In this document: piece after piece, positions 32,405 through 43,095 of the stretch
How positions within the stretch are numbered: position 1 is the first letter of the stretch
Layout of the letters: every line of letters starts with the position of its first letter
Origin: Plasmodiophora brassicae
Taxonomy: Eukaryota > Endomyxa: Phytomyxea > Phytomyxea > Plasmodiophorida
Assembly: GCA_036867785.1 (NCBI GenBank)
Contig: CP145420.1
Coordinates: 1,054,001 to 1,118,000 of the forward strand
Direction: 5' to 3'
Length of the DNA: 64,000 nt
Notes under the pieces: model-generated
What the model saw: only the letters and a program-made list of their open reading frames with translations
Told to the model about the DNA's origin: nothing
Databases searched by the model: none
Translations under genes and position numbers: made by a program

Positions 32405-33904
32405 ATGAAGTGCCGCGCACGCGCGCGTCCGCTGTCGCGTCAGATGGTGCCGATCATGGACTGCGAGGTGGAGCGCCGGTTCTTCGGCCGCCACCTGGAG
32501 GCGCTGCCGTCGGTCTACGCGCCGCTCTGCTCCAACCGCATGACGCTGCTGTACTTCACGGTCGCGGCGCTGGACCTGCTGGACGCGCGGCCGGCCGGCG
32601 ACGCGGCGCGCGCCATCTGTGCCTGGATCATGGCGCAGTTCGTCAGGAGCGACCGTGTCGGCGGGTTTCGCGGTGGATCGTACCTCGGGGCGTCGTACGA
32701 CCCGAGCGGAACCATGCCCGTTCATCGCCACGATGAAGGCCATCTGGCAATGACGTACACCGCGCGTACGTGGCCGCGCTGCTGCCGATGGACGAGGTTG
32801 CCTGAACCACGTTTGCCTCCAGTCTGCACGCTGTTCGCGTTGGAGTACGACTTCGCCGGCTTTGACTGGAGCGGCATCGTTCGGTCGATGGGTGCACTGC
32901 AGCGCTCCGATGGCAGGTACGTTCCGTTGTCGACGAGGGCATCCCCTCGGTCGGTTGCTGATCCAGGCGGGCAGTTTCGCGCCCACGATCGCCAGCACCG
33001 ATATCGACAGCCGGTTCACGTTCTGCGCGTAACGCCCCCGACCCCCACGTGCGTTCGTATGACGCCGCTGCTCGCTGATGAAGGACGCCCAGGTGTGCGG
33101 TCGCGTGGATGGCCGGCGACTGGAGCGGCATCGACCGGGACCTGGCGACGGGCTACCTCCTGAAGTGTGTCAGCTTCGACGGCGCGTTCGGTTTCGCGCC
33201 TGGCCAGGAAGGGCACGGTACGTCGCTCTGTGCGAGGCCGGCGCCGTCCCGGGCCGCTGTCTAACGCGCCCCGTTCAGGCGGTTCGACCTACATTGCCGT
33301 TGCGTCCTTGTTCCTGATGGGCCGGCTGGACCGGCTGAGTCGGCACCAGCGACGAAGAACGATCGCGTGGTGCATCAGGAAGCAGGGCGACGGGTACCAT
33401 GGCCGAACGAACAAGCCTGCCGATTCCTGCTACTCCTACTGGCGTATATATATCTCCTGCGTGTCATCGGTCGCCTGCGTTTGCTGAATGCTGTGCGCTT
33501 GTTGTAGTCGGGGCGGCCCTTCGCCTGCTGGGCGCCGAGCAGTACACCGCCAAGTCGTCCAATCGTGACTTCAACCTGTCGTGCAAGACCGTGTGTGGCG
33601 GGTTCGGCAAGGTGGGCATGGAAGCGCTTGCGACGCGCCGCTAGTTCGTCTCGTGGATGTCTGACGTCGCCGGTTCAGTTGCCCGGGTGCGACCCCGACT
33701 TGATGCACTCCATGTACGGTCGTCGTTCGGTGGGGGTGCCATCGCCCCTGGACCTCGCTCTCACACTCGTCGTGTGTGTACAGGATGGGTACGGCCGGCC
33801 TGAGCATCATTGGCATGGACAGCAGCGTCCTGCTGCCGTTCGACGTTGCGATAGGCGTCACGGCGCGAACGTCCTCGACCATCCATACACGTTCGTCGCA
33901 GTAG
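32405..33904 (+). CDS. Protein geranylgeranyltransferase type I, beta subunit
   Basis: Beta subunit of GGTase-I, which adds geranylgeranyl to CaaX proteins such as Rho GTPases. Seven exons join into the whole family sequence: FFGRHLEALPSVY, GGFRGGSYLGASY, HLAMTYTALCTL (across intron 32766-32822), LQRSDGSFAPTIASTDIDSRF, GDWSGIDRDLA, GGSTYIAVASLFLMG, GYHGRTNKPADSCYSYW and CDPDLMHSM. The zinc ligands expected in the prenyltransferase beta fold (Asp and Cys of NKPADSCYSYW, and the late His in DLMHSM) are present. The CYSYW and HxxGGSTY patterns fit type I rather than farnesyl or Rab type. A start at 32405 or 32444 is possible. The gene ends 74 bp before the next one. Confidence 0.92.
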
Positions 33905-33978
33905 GCCCGCGCGTTCGTCGTCCTCGATCATCGTCAGCAATATCTTTGCTGGGCCGTACCTGGCTCTGCGCTGTGGGG

Positions 33979-35494
33979 ATGGCGACGCCCCGTCTGGACA
34001 TCGACGCCGTCCTGAGATCCATCACCGACCGGATCGCCCGCGAGAACCAAGGCGCTGCTGCCGTACAGCCGCCGCCGGCCTCGTTCGGCGCCGACCTGCC
34101 GCCCGCGTACTGGGTCGCCCGCGTACTGGGTCGCCCGCGGCATCGTGGACGCAGGCCACCAGGCGTGCGATGCCAGCGCCGAATCGCTGACGGTCGGCGT
34201 GCACTGGGAGAGCGCGCTGCTGGCGCACGCCTTCCAGACGGGCACCCTCGACTGCAACGCGAACCGGGCGCTGGCCGGCGCCGTTTGGCAGAGCGCCCTG
34301 CGGCTGCTCGGCGACCTCCACGATCGGCTCTGGCGGCGCATCGCCTGCCCTGCCGACGCGTACGCGCTGCTCACCATCAAGGGCGGGTCGCCGCGAACGC
34401 TGCTGGCCTTCGCCGACTACGCCAGGAGGAGCGGCGCCGGGTTCGATCGGCTCGTCAGCGGCGACGCGCCGAACGACGACGCGTACGGGAAGCTGTCCGA
34501 GGCGATGGTCCCCCCGATCCGGGAGACGCCTGCCGGGCTCGTCCAGCACTGGCGCCGTGCCTTCTTCTGGAAGTGGCGCCTGGAGAGCGACCCCGGGCAC
34601 CCCGATGCGACCGTCCGCGCCGTTGCCGATCGTCGCTTCCAGCGCTGCCTGGACGCCCTGGCGGCCTGCACGATCGTCGACGACGACGACGACCAGGCAA
34701 CGTCGCCGAGCGACTTCCTGGACGCGTTCCGGGACCCGGTCGGGATCGTCAGGGACGAGCGGCGCCCCGATGGGTACCCGGTCGAGCTGGACTCTGTCGT
34801 CGACGACCTGGATCGGGCGTTCCTCGCGCTGGGCACCATCACCATGGGCCTGGACGAGCTCAGCGGGGACCTGCAACGTGGGCGTCCAGCGCGCGACGAC
34901 CTGGACCGCGCGCTGCTGGCGCTGTGCGATCGAATCCAGCCGCGAGCGCTCTCGCTGCTGCACTCGTACCCGCCGGAAGTGCTCGCGATCCGCTCAACGC
35001 GGTCGTTGCGGGCGCAGGTCGACGAGGTGGCGCTGCCGCTGGACCTGGTGGCGCGCGCCATCGTCCAGGCCAGGGCGCGGTCCGGCCAGCGGCCCAGGCG
35101 CGGCGTGTACCTGTACAGCATCCCAGACGACTACACGCGCGCCGTCCTGGCGTCCGACCTGACCGCGTTGCGCATCGGCCACGTCGCCGGCCCTGGCGAG
35201 ATCGCCGTCCGCGTCGCAACGTACGACCTGTTCCAGCGACGGTTCGGTCGTGGCGTGTCGTTCTGCGGCCCGGCGGGCACCGCCTGGCAACTCCTGCAGG
35301 TGCTGCGGCTGGCGGGCCGCCCGATCTCGGACCGGGCGGCCGCCATCGCGTTCGCGTCCACCGCCTGGCAGTACATGGGCGCCCTGTACCATACGCGCGC
35401 CGAGATCGTCTGGGTCGTCGCCCTGGACGCCGGCCTCGACCCCGTCGACCTGTACGACCAGTTCGAGCGCAACGATCCTTCGTCGGCGCAATAA
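33979..35494 (+). CDS. Conserved-looking protein of unknown function, about 490 residues
   Basis: The ATG at 33979 opens a frame containing IDAVLRSITDRIARE and PPAYW. The long body frame (34163-35494) has no early ATG of its own. An intron from 34114 or 34123 to 34162 (40-49 nt, phase 0) joins the two as PPAYW to ACDASAESLTVGVHW. The body is mostly helical and contains no motif I recognise. Segments likely to be conserved are FFWKWRLESD, GVYLYSIPDDYTRAVLASDL and GPGEIAVRVATYDLFQRRFG. There is no signal peptide or membrane helix. A 16-bp tandem duplication lies at the exon-intron border. It precedes trehalose synthase on the same strand by about 105 bp. Confidence 0.6.
34105..34136. repeat. 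Perfect 16-bp tandem duplication at an exon border
   Basis: The unit GCGTACTGGGTCGCCC occurs twice back to back (34105-34120 and 34121-34136). Sixteen is not a multiple of three, so the second copy would shift frame if translated. It also supplies an extra GT donor. Removing one copy would make the upstream and downstream frames continuous, so this may be a recent duplication tolerated by splicing, an allele, or an assembly artefact. Confidence 0.8.
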
Positions 35495-35600
35495 ACCGCG
35501 CCCGGCGGTGGGGCACCGTCGGAGACCGTCGGAGACAGGTGCGTCCGCTTGGGCACCATATACGGCTGCTGCGGGTGCGTGCCAGTCCGGCGAGCGTGCG

Positions 35601-37487
35601 ATGGCGACGCTGGTCGAGGTGGTCGTCGCCCTGGGCCCGCGCCTGTCCGACTACGAGGCGGACCCGCGCCTGACGTACGCCGTCCGCGACATGTGCGACA
35701 ACGGCAACATGCTGGCGCTGGAGATGCGGCAGCTGCGTCGCCAGCCCCGCATGATCATGGTGAACTCGACGGGCAAGGGCGGCGGCGTCGCCGAGGTCCT
35801 CCCGTCCAACGTCCAGGTCCTGCGCCGCATGGGCTTCGAGGCCTACTGGCTCGTGCTGACTCCCGACGACGACAGGAAGAGCCGCTTCTTCAACCTGACG
35901 AAACGACGTAGGGGGAGCGCGTATATACGCCTCGTGCTGCCCCATCGCTGACGTCCCCATGGCGCAGTGCACCGGCTGTTGCACGGGTACGTGGCCGAGG
36001 ACGGGTCGCGCGACGTGATCACCGAACAGGACGTGGCCGACTACGAGGCGGTGACGAGGGCGGCCGCCGACGAGCTCGTCTCGCAGGTCGCCGACGGCGA
36101 CATTGTCGTCCTGCACGACCCGCAGACGATCGGGATGGCGCCGCGCCTGCGCGCCCTGAACGACAATGTCGTGATCGTGTTCCGGTGCCACATCGGGTCC
36201 GACGAGACCAACGAGGCGTCCCGCGCCGGCTGGGACTTCCTGCGCCCGTACGTCCAGGTATCTGTCTGTTCACGATCAGGCAGCAGCTGGGTGCACTGAA
36301 CGTCGTCGTCGTCGTCATCGTGCAGTGCGCCGACAAGTCGGTGTTCTCGGCCACCGAGTACATCCCGTCGTTCCTGACGACGCGGGCGGTGGTGATCCCG
36401 CCAGGCATCGACCCGACCGACAGCAAGAACCGGGAGCTGTCGCCGCCTGACGTGACGAACATCCTGGCGAACGCCGGCCTGATCCGCCCGCACCACCCGC
36501 TCTGCATGCGCTCGTACCGGGCGACGGTCCGGCGCGTGCACGCCGACGGCACGTTCGGGTCGGCGATCGACCCGGACGAGTTCGGCTTCCTGTTCCGCCC
36601 GATCATCACGCAGGTGTCGCGCTGGGACGAACTCAAAGGGTGGATGCCCCTGTTCCGCGCGTTCGTCCGCCTGAAACGCGACCAGGTGGGCGGCGGGCGG
36701 GCGTGCCCACACACACGCGAGGTGGTTCAGCTGAACCAATGCGTTCCCGCAGCACCTGTACCTGTCGAGTCGCAGGCAGAAACGATCCCGGGAGCGGCAC
36801 GCGTGCCTGCTGGCCAGCGTGCGCCTCGTGCTGGCCGGGCCCGACCCGAGCTCGATCCAGGACGACCCGGATGCGGGCGCCGTCCTGCGCGAGCTCTGCG
36901 ACGAGTACGCCAAGCTGGAGCGCGACATCCAGGAGCAGATCGCGATCCTGTCGCTGCCGATGGAGTCGCGCAAGGAGAACGCCCTGATCGTCAACGCGTT
37001 GCACCGTTGCTCACTGGTAGAGTTGCCTGCCGTCAGCCGGTGGTGTGTGTGTGCGGTGCCCCTGTCTGACACGACGCGCGCGCGCGGTGGACAGATTGTC
37101 ATGCAGAACTCGATCAAGGAGGGCTGGGGGCTCTCCTGCACCGAGGCGATGCTGAAGGGCCTGCCCGTCATCAGTACGCGCGCGTGCGGCATTCGCCAGC
37201 AGATCAACGACGGCATCGAAGGGCGGCTGGTGCAGGACCCGAACGACGTCGAGGAGCTGGCGCAGACGATGAGCGACGCGCTGAAGAACCTGAAGCAGAG
37301 CGAGGCGCAGGGCGTCAAGGCGCGTCGCCGCGTGTTCCAGGATTTCACCATGTTCCGGGTCATCATCAAATGGTGCGAACTGTGGCGCCGCCTCGTCGAC
37401 GAGAAGCGCATCGCCTTGTCGTGCGCGGACGGGTACCCGTCGACGGCGACGACGACCGACGACGAGTCGATGACGGAACGCGACTGA
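35601..37487 (+). CDS. Trehalose synthase (GT4 family, ccg-9-like)
   Basis: Retaining GT-B glycosyltransferase resembling Neurospora ccg-9 and archaeal TreT, which make trehalose from a nucleotide sugar and glucose. At least four short introns are needed. Visible blocks are MVNSTGKGGGVAEVL (glycine-rich loop), LHDPQTIGMAP, FRCHIGSDE, YIPSFLTTRAVVIPPGIDP, SRWDELKGW, SIKEGWGLSCTEAM and RACGIRQQINDG. The EGWGLSCTEAMLKGLPVI segment is the usual nucleotide-sugar-binding E-x7-E motif. It has about 560 residues, without the long N-terminal extension of fungal trehalose phosphorylases. The ATG at 35601 gives the best start. It is convergent with Ap4A phosphorylase, with only 34 bp between the stops. 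Confidence 0.85.
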
Positions 37488-37521
37488 GCAACGTTGCAGA
37501 TCAGTAAAGCGTTTAACCTCG

Positions 37522-38400
37522 TCATGCCTGCGTGGCGATGCGCTCCAGCAGCCGCATGGGCCCGCCCACGTCCTGCTGCAGCGTCGTCATCTGCGAGTCG
37601 TCCTTCAGGAAGATGCATCCGGCGAACGCCAGCGAGTTCACGCCGATGCCCATGCACTGGCTCGCTGATCGCGGCACGACGACCATGAAGTCGCTGCACA
37701 GCAGCCAGCTGTACGACGTGGACGTGTCCAGGGCCAGGGCGCCCAGCATCGACAGGTACAGCTGCTCGACGGCGTCGGGCGTCGCCGGCGCCTGCTCGCT
37801 GAACCGGACGGCCCGGTGCCGGAAGCGCCAGACGTCGATCGTGAACGTCTGCAACGGCGGCACGTGGTCGTGACGCGCGATCACGTCGGCGAGCGGGACG
37901 TCGTCCAGCTGGTCGGTCTGGCGCCGGGGGATGATTTGCACATGGAAATGCGGCTGTGTGCCGCCGCTGTCCGGCCCGTGGTTGAAGAACGCCAGCCCGT
38001 GCAGGGCGTTCATGCACGGGATGATGCAGCGCAGGGCGCCGGCCGTCAGGTTGCGGTTCTGCGGCTGGAACTCGGTCGTGACGACGAGGACGTGGCGGGC
38101 GGAGATGCAGAACTTGTTGAGCAGCAGGCGGTGCTGGTCGTCGAGATCGCCGACGAACAGGCCCGTCTCGAACGGCGGCAGGAACGGGAACCGCGGGGCG
38201 ACGCGCTGCCGCGCATCGGACGCCTCCTTGGCCACCAGGTTCTGTGCAATCCGCACCTGGAACCGCATGCCGCTGCCGTCGTCGTCGACCACGACGACCT
38301 CGCCCGTCCGAATCCCGACGAGGGTGCCGGCCCCGCGGCCCGCCTCGATACACGCATCGACGCGACGCACGAGGTCGGCGGCATCGCCCGCCAACATCAT
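37522..38400 (-). CDS. ATP adenylyltransferase (Ap4A phosphorylase)
   Basis: Single exon, about 292 residues, related to yeast Apa1/Apa2. These enzymes cleave Ap4A with phosphate into ATP and ADP. The HIT-like catalytic core is seen in FNHGPDSGGTQPHFHVQIIP, where the histidine triad variant supplies the nucleophilic His. Preceding motifs LFVGDLDDQHRLLLNKFCI and ARHVLVVTTEFQPQNRNLT and the later SYSWLLCSDFMVVVPRS and GIGVNSLAFAG match the family order. The ATG at 38400 is used because the reading frame upstream begins with GTG. Its promoter would lie in the 230 bp shared with the PPR gene's 3' end. Confidence 0.9.
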   Translation of the reverse strand: MMLAGDAADLVRRVDACIEAGRGAGTLVGIRTGEVVVVDDDGSGMRFQVRIAQNLVAKEASDARQRVAPRFPFLPPFETGLFVGDLDDQHRLLLNKFCISARHVLVVTTEFQPQNRNLTAGALRCIIPCMNALHGLAFFNHGPDSGGTQPHFHVQIIPRRQTDQLDDVPLADVIARHDHVPPLQTFTIDVWRFRHRAVRFSEQAPATPDAVEQLYLSMLGALALDTSTSYSWLLCSDFMVVVPRSASQCMGIGVNSLAFAGCIFLKDDSQMTTLQQDVGGPMRLLERIATQA

Positions 38401-38630
38401 CCCCCCGAACCGACACACGACACCCCGACTGTGCCGACTGTGCCGAGGCGACCGGCGACGCCAAAAAACGATACGAAACGACGTCCAAAACAGGGCGGAA
38501 CAGTCGGCTCGGCCAAAATAAAAATAAAAACAACGGGACGCAAGCCCAGAGACAAGCCCGGGTCGGCGTCCACCTGCGAAGTCACGACCTACTCAAACCG
38601 GCGAGAGCCGCCACGCAGAGCGTTGATCCG

Positions 38631-40337
38631 TTAGCCAGCAACGGCGTCGGCGCCATTGTTAGTGACCTCGAGTCGCGGGTCGTCGCCGCAGCTGCGATGG
38701 GCGGAGGCGAACGCGCACGCCACGAGGCCATTGCCGGACAGGGCAGCGCGGCTCTGCGCGTACTGCTCGAGCTTCCGGACAGCGGCGTCGTCGCCGGCAC
38801 GGCCGCAGCAGGTGACCAGGCGGGTGAACACAGGGGCGTCGACGTCCATCTTGGCCCGCACCATCTCGTCAAACGTGGCCATGGCGTCGACGACGCGCTG
38901 CGCGTTGACGAAGACGGACAGGATGTTGGTCCAGGCCGCCACGTTCAGGCGCAGGCAAGCGCCCTTCAGACGCGCGATCACGTCGATGGCGTCGGCGAAC
39001 CGGCCGTGATGGCTATACGCGGCGATCATCGCATTGAACGTCGACACGTCTGGCGGCGCCGATCGCGGCCGGCCGATTCGCCGTTGGAAGACGGCCGCGG
39101 CGGCCTGCACCTCCCCGCAGCGGTCGTACGCCGAGATGAACGTCCGAACGATGACTTCGTCGTCGTCGGCCCAGCAGCGGTCCTGGGCGATGCGTTCCAG
39201 CTGGCGGACGGCCGTCACGTCTTGGCACCGACCGTACGCCGACGCCAACGCGGCCACAACGAACGGGTCGCCCAGCAACGGTTCGGCCGCGTGTTCGATC
39301 GCGTACCGATGCAGCGCCTGCAGGGAGGCACGATCGCGAGCGCGACCTGAACACGCGCACAGGACCGAGAAGACGGGGCCGGAGATCATCAGGTTCCTGT
39401 CGACCATCGCCCTGAACAGCGCCATCGCGTCGCCGAGTCGGTCCGCGTCGCCCAGGGCGGACAGGACGTTCGTGCAGACCGGCATCGACGGCGGCAGGCC
39501 GATGGAGTTCATCACGTCCAGCGCCTGCAACGACGTGCCCAGACGGTGATCGGCGAGCAGCGCCTTAACCAGGTTGCCGAGCGACGCGTCGACAACGTGC
39601 CCGGGGTCGACCGACCCGGTCCGGATCATGTCCAGCAACCGTTCGGCGGTATCGGCGCCTGCCTGGACCGAGGACGACGATTCCGCGCAGCAGGCGGCGA
39701 ACATGGAGAACAGCCTCGTCGACATCTCGACGTGGTTGTCGACAACGTCGGCGACGAGCGGGAGCGCCGCGTCGGGATGCGACGCCTTCCGGCACAGGTG
39801 CGCCATGGCGTAGATGCTGGAATGGGTACGCGGGCCGTGCCTCGTGTACAGGTCCAGGGCCTCCTGGAAGATGGGCGGGTCCGTCGCCAGGCACGCGTGG
39901 ACGAACGTCCCGAACAGGGTGTCGTTGGGGACGATCCCGCGCCCGACGGCCGTGCTGAGGATATGCGGCGCCTTCCCCGGTAGGTTCCGCCTGCAGAACG
40001 ACATCATGGCCTGGTAGAAGGCGATCTCGGGGCGTGTGCCCGTCTCCAGAACGGAGTGGAACACGGCCAGGGCCCGGCCCGGTGCGGTTTCCGCCTGCAG
40101 AGCCCGGACCGCACGAGGGACGGAAGGAGCGCGCAGGAACCGGACGTACGCCGGCGAGGGCGGGGCGGACCGGCCGGCCGCATCGTGAGGCGGACGCGAT
40201 CGGTGATCCGCATAGCAGCGACAGTGACGACCCGCCCAGGCGGCGTAGGCAGACGGGTGCTGCTGCTGCTGCCGGGCGCCAACGATGACGCGTCGCGACG
40301 CCAGACGCAGCAGCATGCGGACGCCCACGTTGCTCAT
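38631..40337 (-). CDS. Pentatricopeptide repeat (PPR) protein, probably organellar
   Basis: Single exon of 568 residues. The N-terminus, RMLLRLASRRVIVGARQ, is basic and amphipathic and fits a mitochondrial presequence. From about residue 80 the protein consists of PPR-like helix pairs of roughly 35 residues. Examples are ALAVFHSVLETGTRPEIAFY, AMALFRAMVDRNLMISGPVF, SAPPDVSTFNAMIAAYSHHG and AWTNILSVFVNAQRVVDAMA. PPR proteins bind organellar RNA and act in its processing, stability or translation. There is no added DYW or MRL1-type domain. The ATG at 40337 is the first in frame. Confidence 0.9.
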   Translation of the reverse strand: MSNVGVRMLLRLASRRVIVGARQQQQHPSAYAAWAGRHCRCYADHRSRPPHDAAGRSAPPSPAYVRFLRAPSVPRAVRALQAETAPGRALAVFHSVLETGTRPEIAFYQAMMSFCRRNLPGKAPHILSTAVGRGIVPNDTLFGTFVHACLATDPPIFQEALDLYTRHGPRTHSSIYAMAHLCRKASHPDAALPLVADVVDNHVEMSTRLFSMFAACCAESSSSVQAGADTAERLLDMIRTGSVDPGHVVDASLGNLVKALLADHRLGTSLQALDVMNSIGLPPSMPVCTNVLSALGDADRLGDAMALFRAMVDRNLMISGPVFSVLCACSGRARDRASLQALHRYAIEHAAEPLLGDPFVVAALASAYGRCQDVTAVRQLERIAQDRCWADDDEVIVRTFISAYDRCGEVQAAAAVFQRRIGRPRSAPPDVSTFNAMIAAYSHHGRFADAIDVIARLKGACLRLNVAAWTNILSVFVNAQRVVDAMATFDEMVRAKMDVDAPVFTRLVTCCGRAGDDAAVRKLEQYAQSRAALSGNGLVACAFASAHRSCGDDPRLEVTNNGADAVAG

Positions 40338-40683
40338 TAATGGGTGCGCGCGCGCAACGCCAACAATGGCGCCGCCCACCGGAACCCTGCCTGCCCCACG
40401 ACGTCAGCGGCTCGCCGGACGTCTATTATACATTGTTCGACCGTTCGCCGGGAAACAGTCGGCGCTTGGTCGACGCGTGCCGGGGTAGGTAGGGGCTCGG
40501 ATCGGCGATTGTCAAGTCGTGTCGAGGCGTATACGGGGGCCCACGGGTCGGGTCGGGACTCGTCAGGAGCCCGTTTAGGAGGCGCAACGCAGGCAGGGTC
40601 GGGGAAGGCATACCTAGATTTGTGTGGTCGGCGTGGGCGGACGGCAGGATTCATCGATTTCGACAAGCGCGCAGGTGGACGAT
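40338..40683. other. Divergent intergenic region between the PPR gene and the gene at 40684
   Basis: 346 bp. An AT-rich spot near 40421-40435 (TCTATTATACATTG) could be a core promoter element of one gene. An in-frame segment directly before 40684 begins with GTG and probably lies in the 5' leader. No other signal is seen. Confidence 0.35.
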
Positions 40684-41215
40684 ATGGTGATGCTGGACAA
40701 GGAGGTGGAGCGGGCGGCGCGAGAGCGCTGGCACGACCCGAAGTACATGGAGCCGCCGGACGATCCCAAGCTTCTCATGTCGCAGGGCATTGACGAGGAG
40801 ACGGCCAGGAAGGAGTATTTCCTGGCCACCGCCGACCTGAACGGGGTCACACATCTGCCACCGATCACGGTCGATGAGAACGGGCACCCCTTGCGCAAGC
40901 CATGTACAGTGTGATCAGTATCCCGCTATCACGTGCACTCCTGACATTCGGTTGCTCATGTTAGTGGAGCTGTTATCCAAGGACGAGGTCATCCGCCTGG
41001 CCGTCAAGAAATGGGGAGAGGACGAGCTGGCTCGGAAGCAAGAAGCACGGATCCACCATCGCAAGAGTGTTCAGCGCGACGATTACCAGGAACAGCCTTT
41101 CCACGCGCGTCAGGACGCCCCATCGCGTCGCAAAGACCGCTCCGAAGAGCGCCACCGCCAGGCGATGTCTCGTCGTCAGCACAAATCGCCACCAGTGGCC
41201 ACCGGGTCGCTCTAA
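40684..41215 (+). CDS. Small basic protein with possible XPA C-terminal-like module
   Basis: Two exons joined across a 61-nt intron (about 40909-40969, phase 1) give about 156 residues. The middle part reads GIDEETARKEYFLATADL, then VIRLAVKKWGEDELARKQEAR. This resembles the C-terminal DNA-binding helices of XPA (TEAKKEYLL, then LEVWGSQEALEEAK). The zinc finger of XPA is not seen, and the protein ends in a Lys/Arg/His-rich tail. It could be the last part of an XPA whose first exons lie upstream and are not recognised, or a different small nuclear protein. The ATG at 40684 is the first in frame. Confidence 0.45.
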
Positions 41216-41456
41216 TGGACCTGTTTAACGACCTGATCCGACGACGCGATGCGCGTTCCATAAACAATTTCGAACAAGGGCCACGATAAATGCACTCAGC
41301 TTCGTACCTACCAATAGACCTACGCGTCCAGGCGGAAATAGCATTGACAACGAACCTAGGATCGCCGAAATAGGTAACCAAATTCCTAAATTTGGAAGGT
41401 CAGGTCACGTTGCCCGGAAGGCCAATGGCCTTCAGAACCACGAGATCGTTCGTGAT

Positions 41457-42140
41457 ATGAGTCGGCCGTCAGCCAGCCTGCCTGTGGGGTTCCAGAAGTC
41501 GTCCAGCAATTATGCCATGGTGCGGAAAGCGATGCTGACGGTGTTCTCTGTCGGCGTCATCGCCCTGTCGGCCGCCCAGTGCTGTGTGTCGTTTCTGGCC
41601 GTTTCCGTATGGGACGGGAGCGGAGCGGAATCTACGAACGGTCGAAACCCGCTGCATAGGACGCGATACGCGATCATTGCCTGCGGGTGCGTCGGAGGCC
41701 TGATCGCCACCTGTACTGCGATGTCTTGCGCCTACCTGTACGGGAGGTTTGCCGTTGGGCACAGGAGTTACCCGCGTTGGGCCACCGGAATTCATCTGGC
41801 CCACCTGGTGCTGAGTCAGCTCGCCGTTGCGGTCCTGATCACATGCGAGTCAATGGACCGACGCGATTCGCTCGCAGGCATGTCGCCGAACGGTAAGGCA
41901 GAGTGGCAAACGGAACAGGAACACGGCCACCCTGCTATATACCCTGTCCGATTCGTCGCTCTGGCGCTGGCCTCGTGGAACGTGGTCGGCCTGCTTGTGG
42001 CTGGCATTGTAAGCATCGCGTTTAAGCACAAGGCACCGTTGACAGGGAAGCAGATTGCGTTCGTTGCAGCACCTACTGCCAGCGTGTTTCTAGCGGTTAA
42101 CAAGACAATCGATTTCGAAATGGGCTTTGAGCATCAGTAA
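41457..42140 (+). CDS. Four-helix membrane protein, unknown
   Basis: Single exon, 227 residues. Four hydrophobic segments are visible: TVFSVGVIALSAAQCCVSFL, IIACGCVGGLIATCTAMSCA, IHLAHLVLSQLAVAVLITC and VALALASWNVVGLLVAGIV. The loop between helices 3 and 4 is hydrophilic and acidic. There is no CCG motif of tetraspanins and no other known signature. Topology with both ends in the cytosol is likely. The ATG at 41457 precedes a basic stretch and the first helix. Confidence 0.6.
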   Translation: MSRPSASLPVGFQKSSSNYAMVRKAMLTVFSVGVIALSAAQCCVSFLAVSVWDGSGAESTNGRNPLHRTRYAIIACGCVGGLIATCTAMSCAYLYGRFAVGHRSYPRWATGIHLAHLVLSQLAVAVLITCESMDRRDSLAGMSPNGKAEWQTEQEHGHPAIYPVRFVALALASWNVVGLLVAGIVSIAFKHKAPLTGKQIAFVAAPTASVFLAVNKTIDFEMGFEHQ

Positions 42141-42530
42141 TCGCGACTGCCAGCGGGTCGCGTCAGGAATAACGCAACAAACGAAAATAATGGAAATCGC
42201 CCAGGTCACAGCCAATGTGCCCGCGCATCGCTGAGCAACGGTCTACCCAGTAAACATCTTCAAACACACGGTTCCTGGCGAATGTATCTGCCCAAACCAG
42301 GTCGTCAGCTCACCCCATTTCTGAGCAGTACCATGTGCCGTCTTACAATTGAATTTGAACGTCGTACAATAGAACTTGATCGCGATCATCATGGAATGTA
42401 GGCGCCGTCGATCGTCAGGTAACTCCTCGTTGTCGTACAGGATAATGGTCTACCAGAGGGGGTACAACCAGATTTGGGATCGTGAAGAAGGACGCGGACA
42501 CCTGGGACGAGGCAGAACCGTAACTGCGTG
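42141..42530. other. Intergenic region between convergent genes
   Basis: 390 bp with lower GC content than the surroundings. It separates the 3' ends of the four-helix protein gene and the small coiled-coil membrane protein gene. Neither strand shows an open frame with coding character, an RNA gene or repeats. Confidence 0.4.
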
Positions 42531-42915
42531 TCACAAAAGCTTCTTGGGCGTGAATGCGCCCATCTCCTGTATCCTGGCATACTTCTGCTGGACGCCCTCC
42601 AGCCGCTTATCCAGGTTATTCCGTTCAATCAGCAACCTGTTGACCTCGTTCTTGTCGTTGGAACTCAGCGCCCAGTCGATATGGAACTGGATGTCATCGC
42701 GTTGCTGGCGCAGCGTCGCGTACTCTGTATACCGCATCCGGGGGCGTCAGACGCGTGAGTCCCCCCGCGCGCGCGCGCCCTGCCCCGCCGCACATACCCC
42801 GCTCTACAGCAATCAACCTGTTGCGCCGCTGGATCGTGCGCATGACGATGCGCGCCGACATGGCCGCGAAGGCGACGACGATCAGGGTGATCAGCAGGCG
42901 CGCGATCAGGTCCAT
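42531..42915 (-). CDS. Small single-pass membrane protein with coiled coil
   Basis: Two exons separated by an intron at 42725-42797 (73 nt) encode about 103 residues. Exon 1 gives an N-terminal membrane helix, LIARLLITLIVVAFAAMSARI, followed by basic residues. Exon 2 gives a coiled coil: EYATLRQQRDDIQFHIDWAL, then NEVNRLLIERNNLDKRLEGV. The split Glu codon (phase 1) joins VER to EYATL and fixes the splice choice. The layout resembles tail- or head-anchored adaptors or small mitochondrial organising proteins. No family is recognised. Confidence 0.65.
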
Positions 42916-43095
42916 CGGCACTGCGCCCGTCCAATGTCCGGCGCAAACGCGCCTTTTTTGTCCCACCCGACTGCTCCGCGGGAACCGCTCCGTTCAACGT
43001 CTGCGCACCTGTTTACTATTATTAGGCACACCAGTGTACGGTAGTATCGATCGCGACGGCCACGTCTTAAACGACATTGGCGTGCTGGTCAGCCG

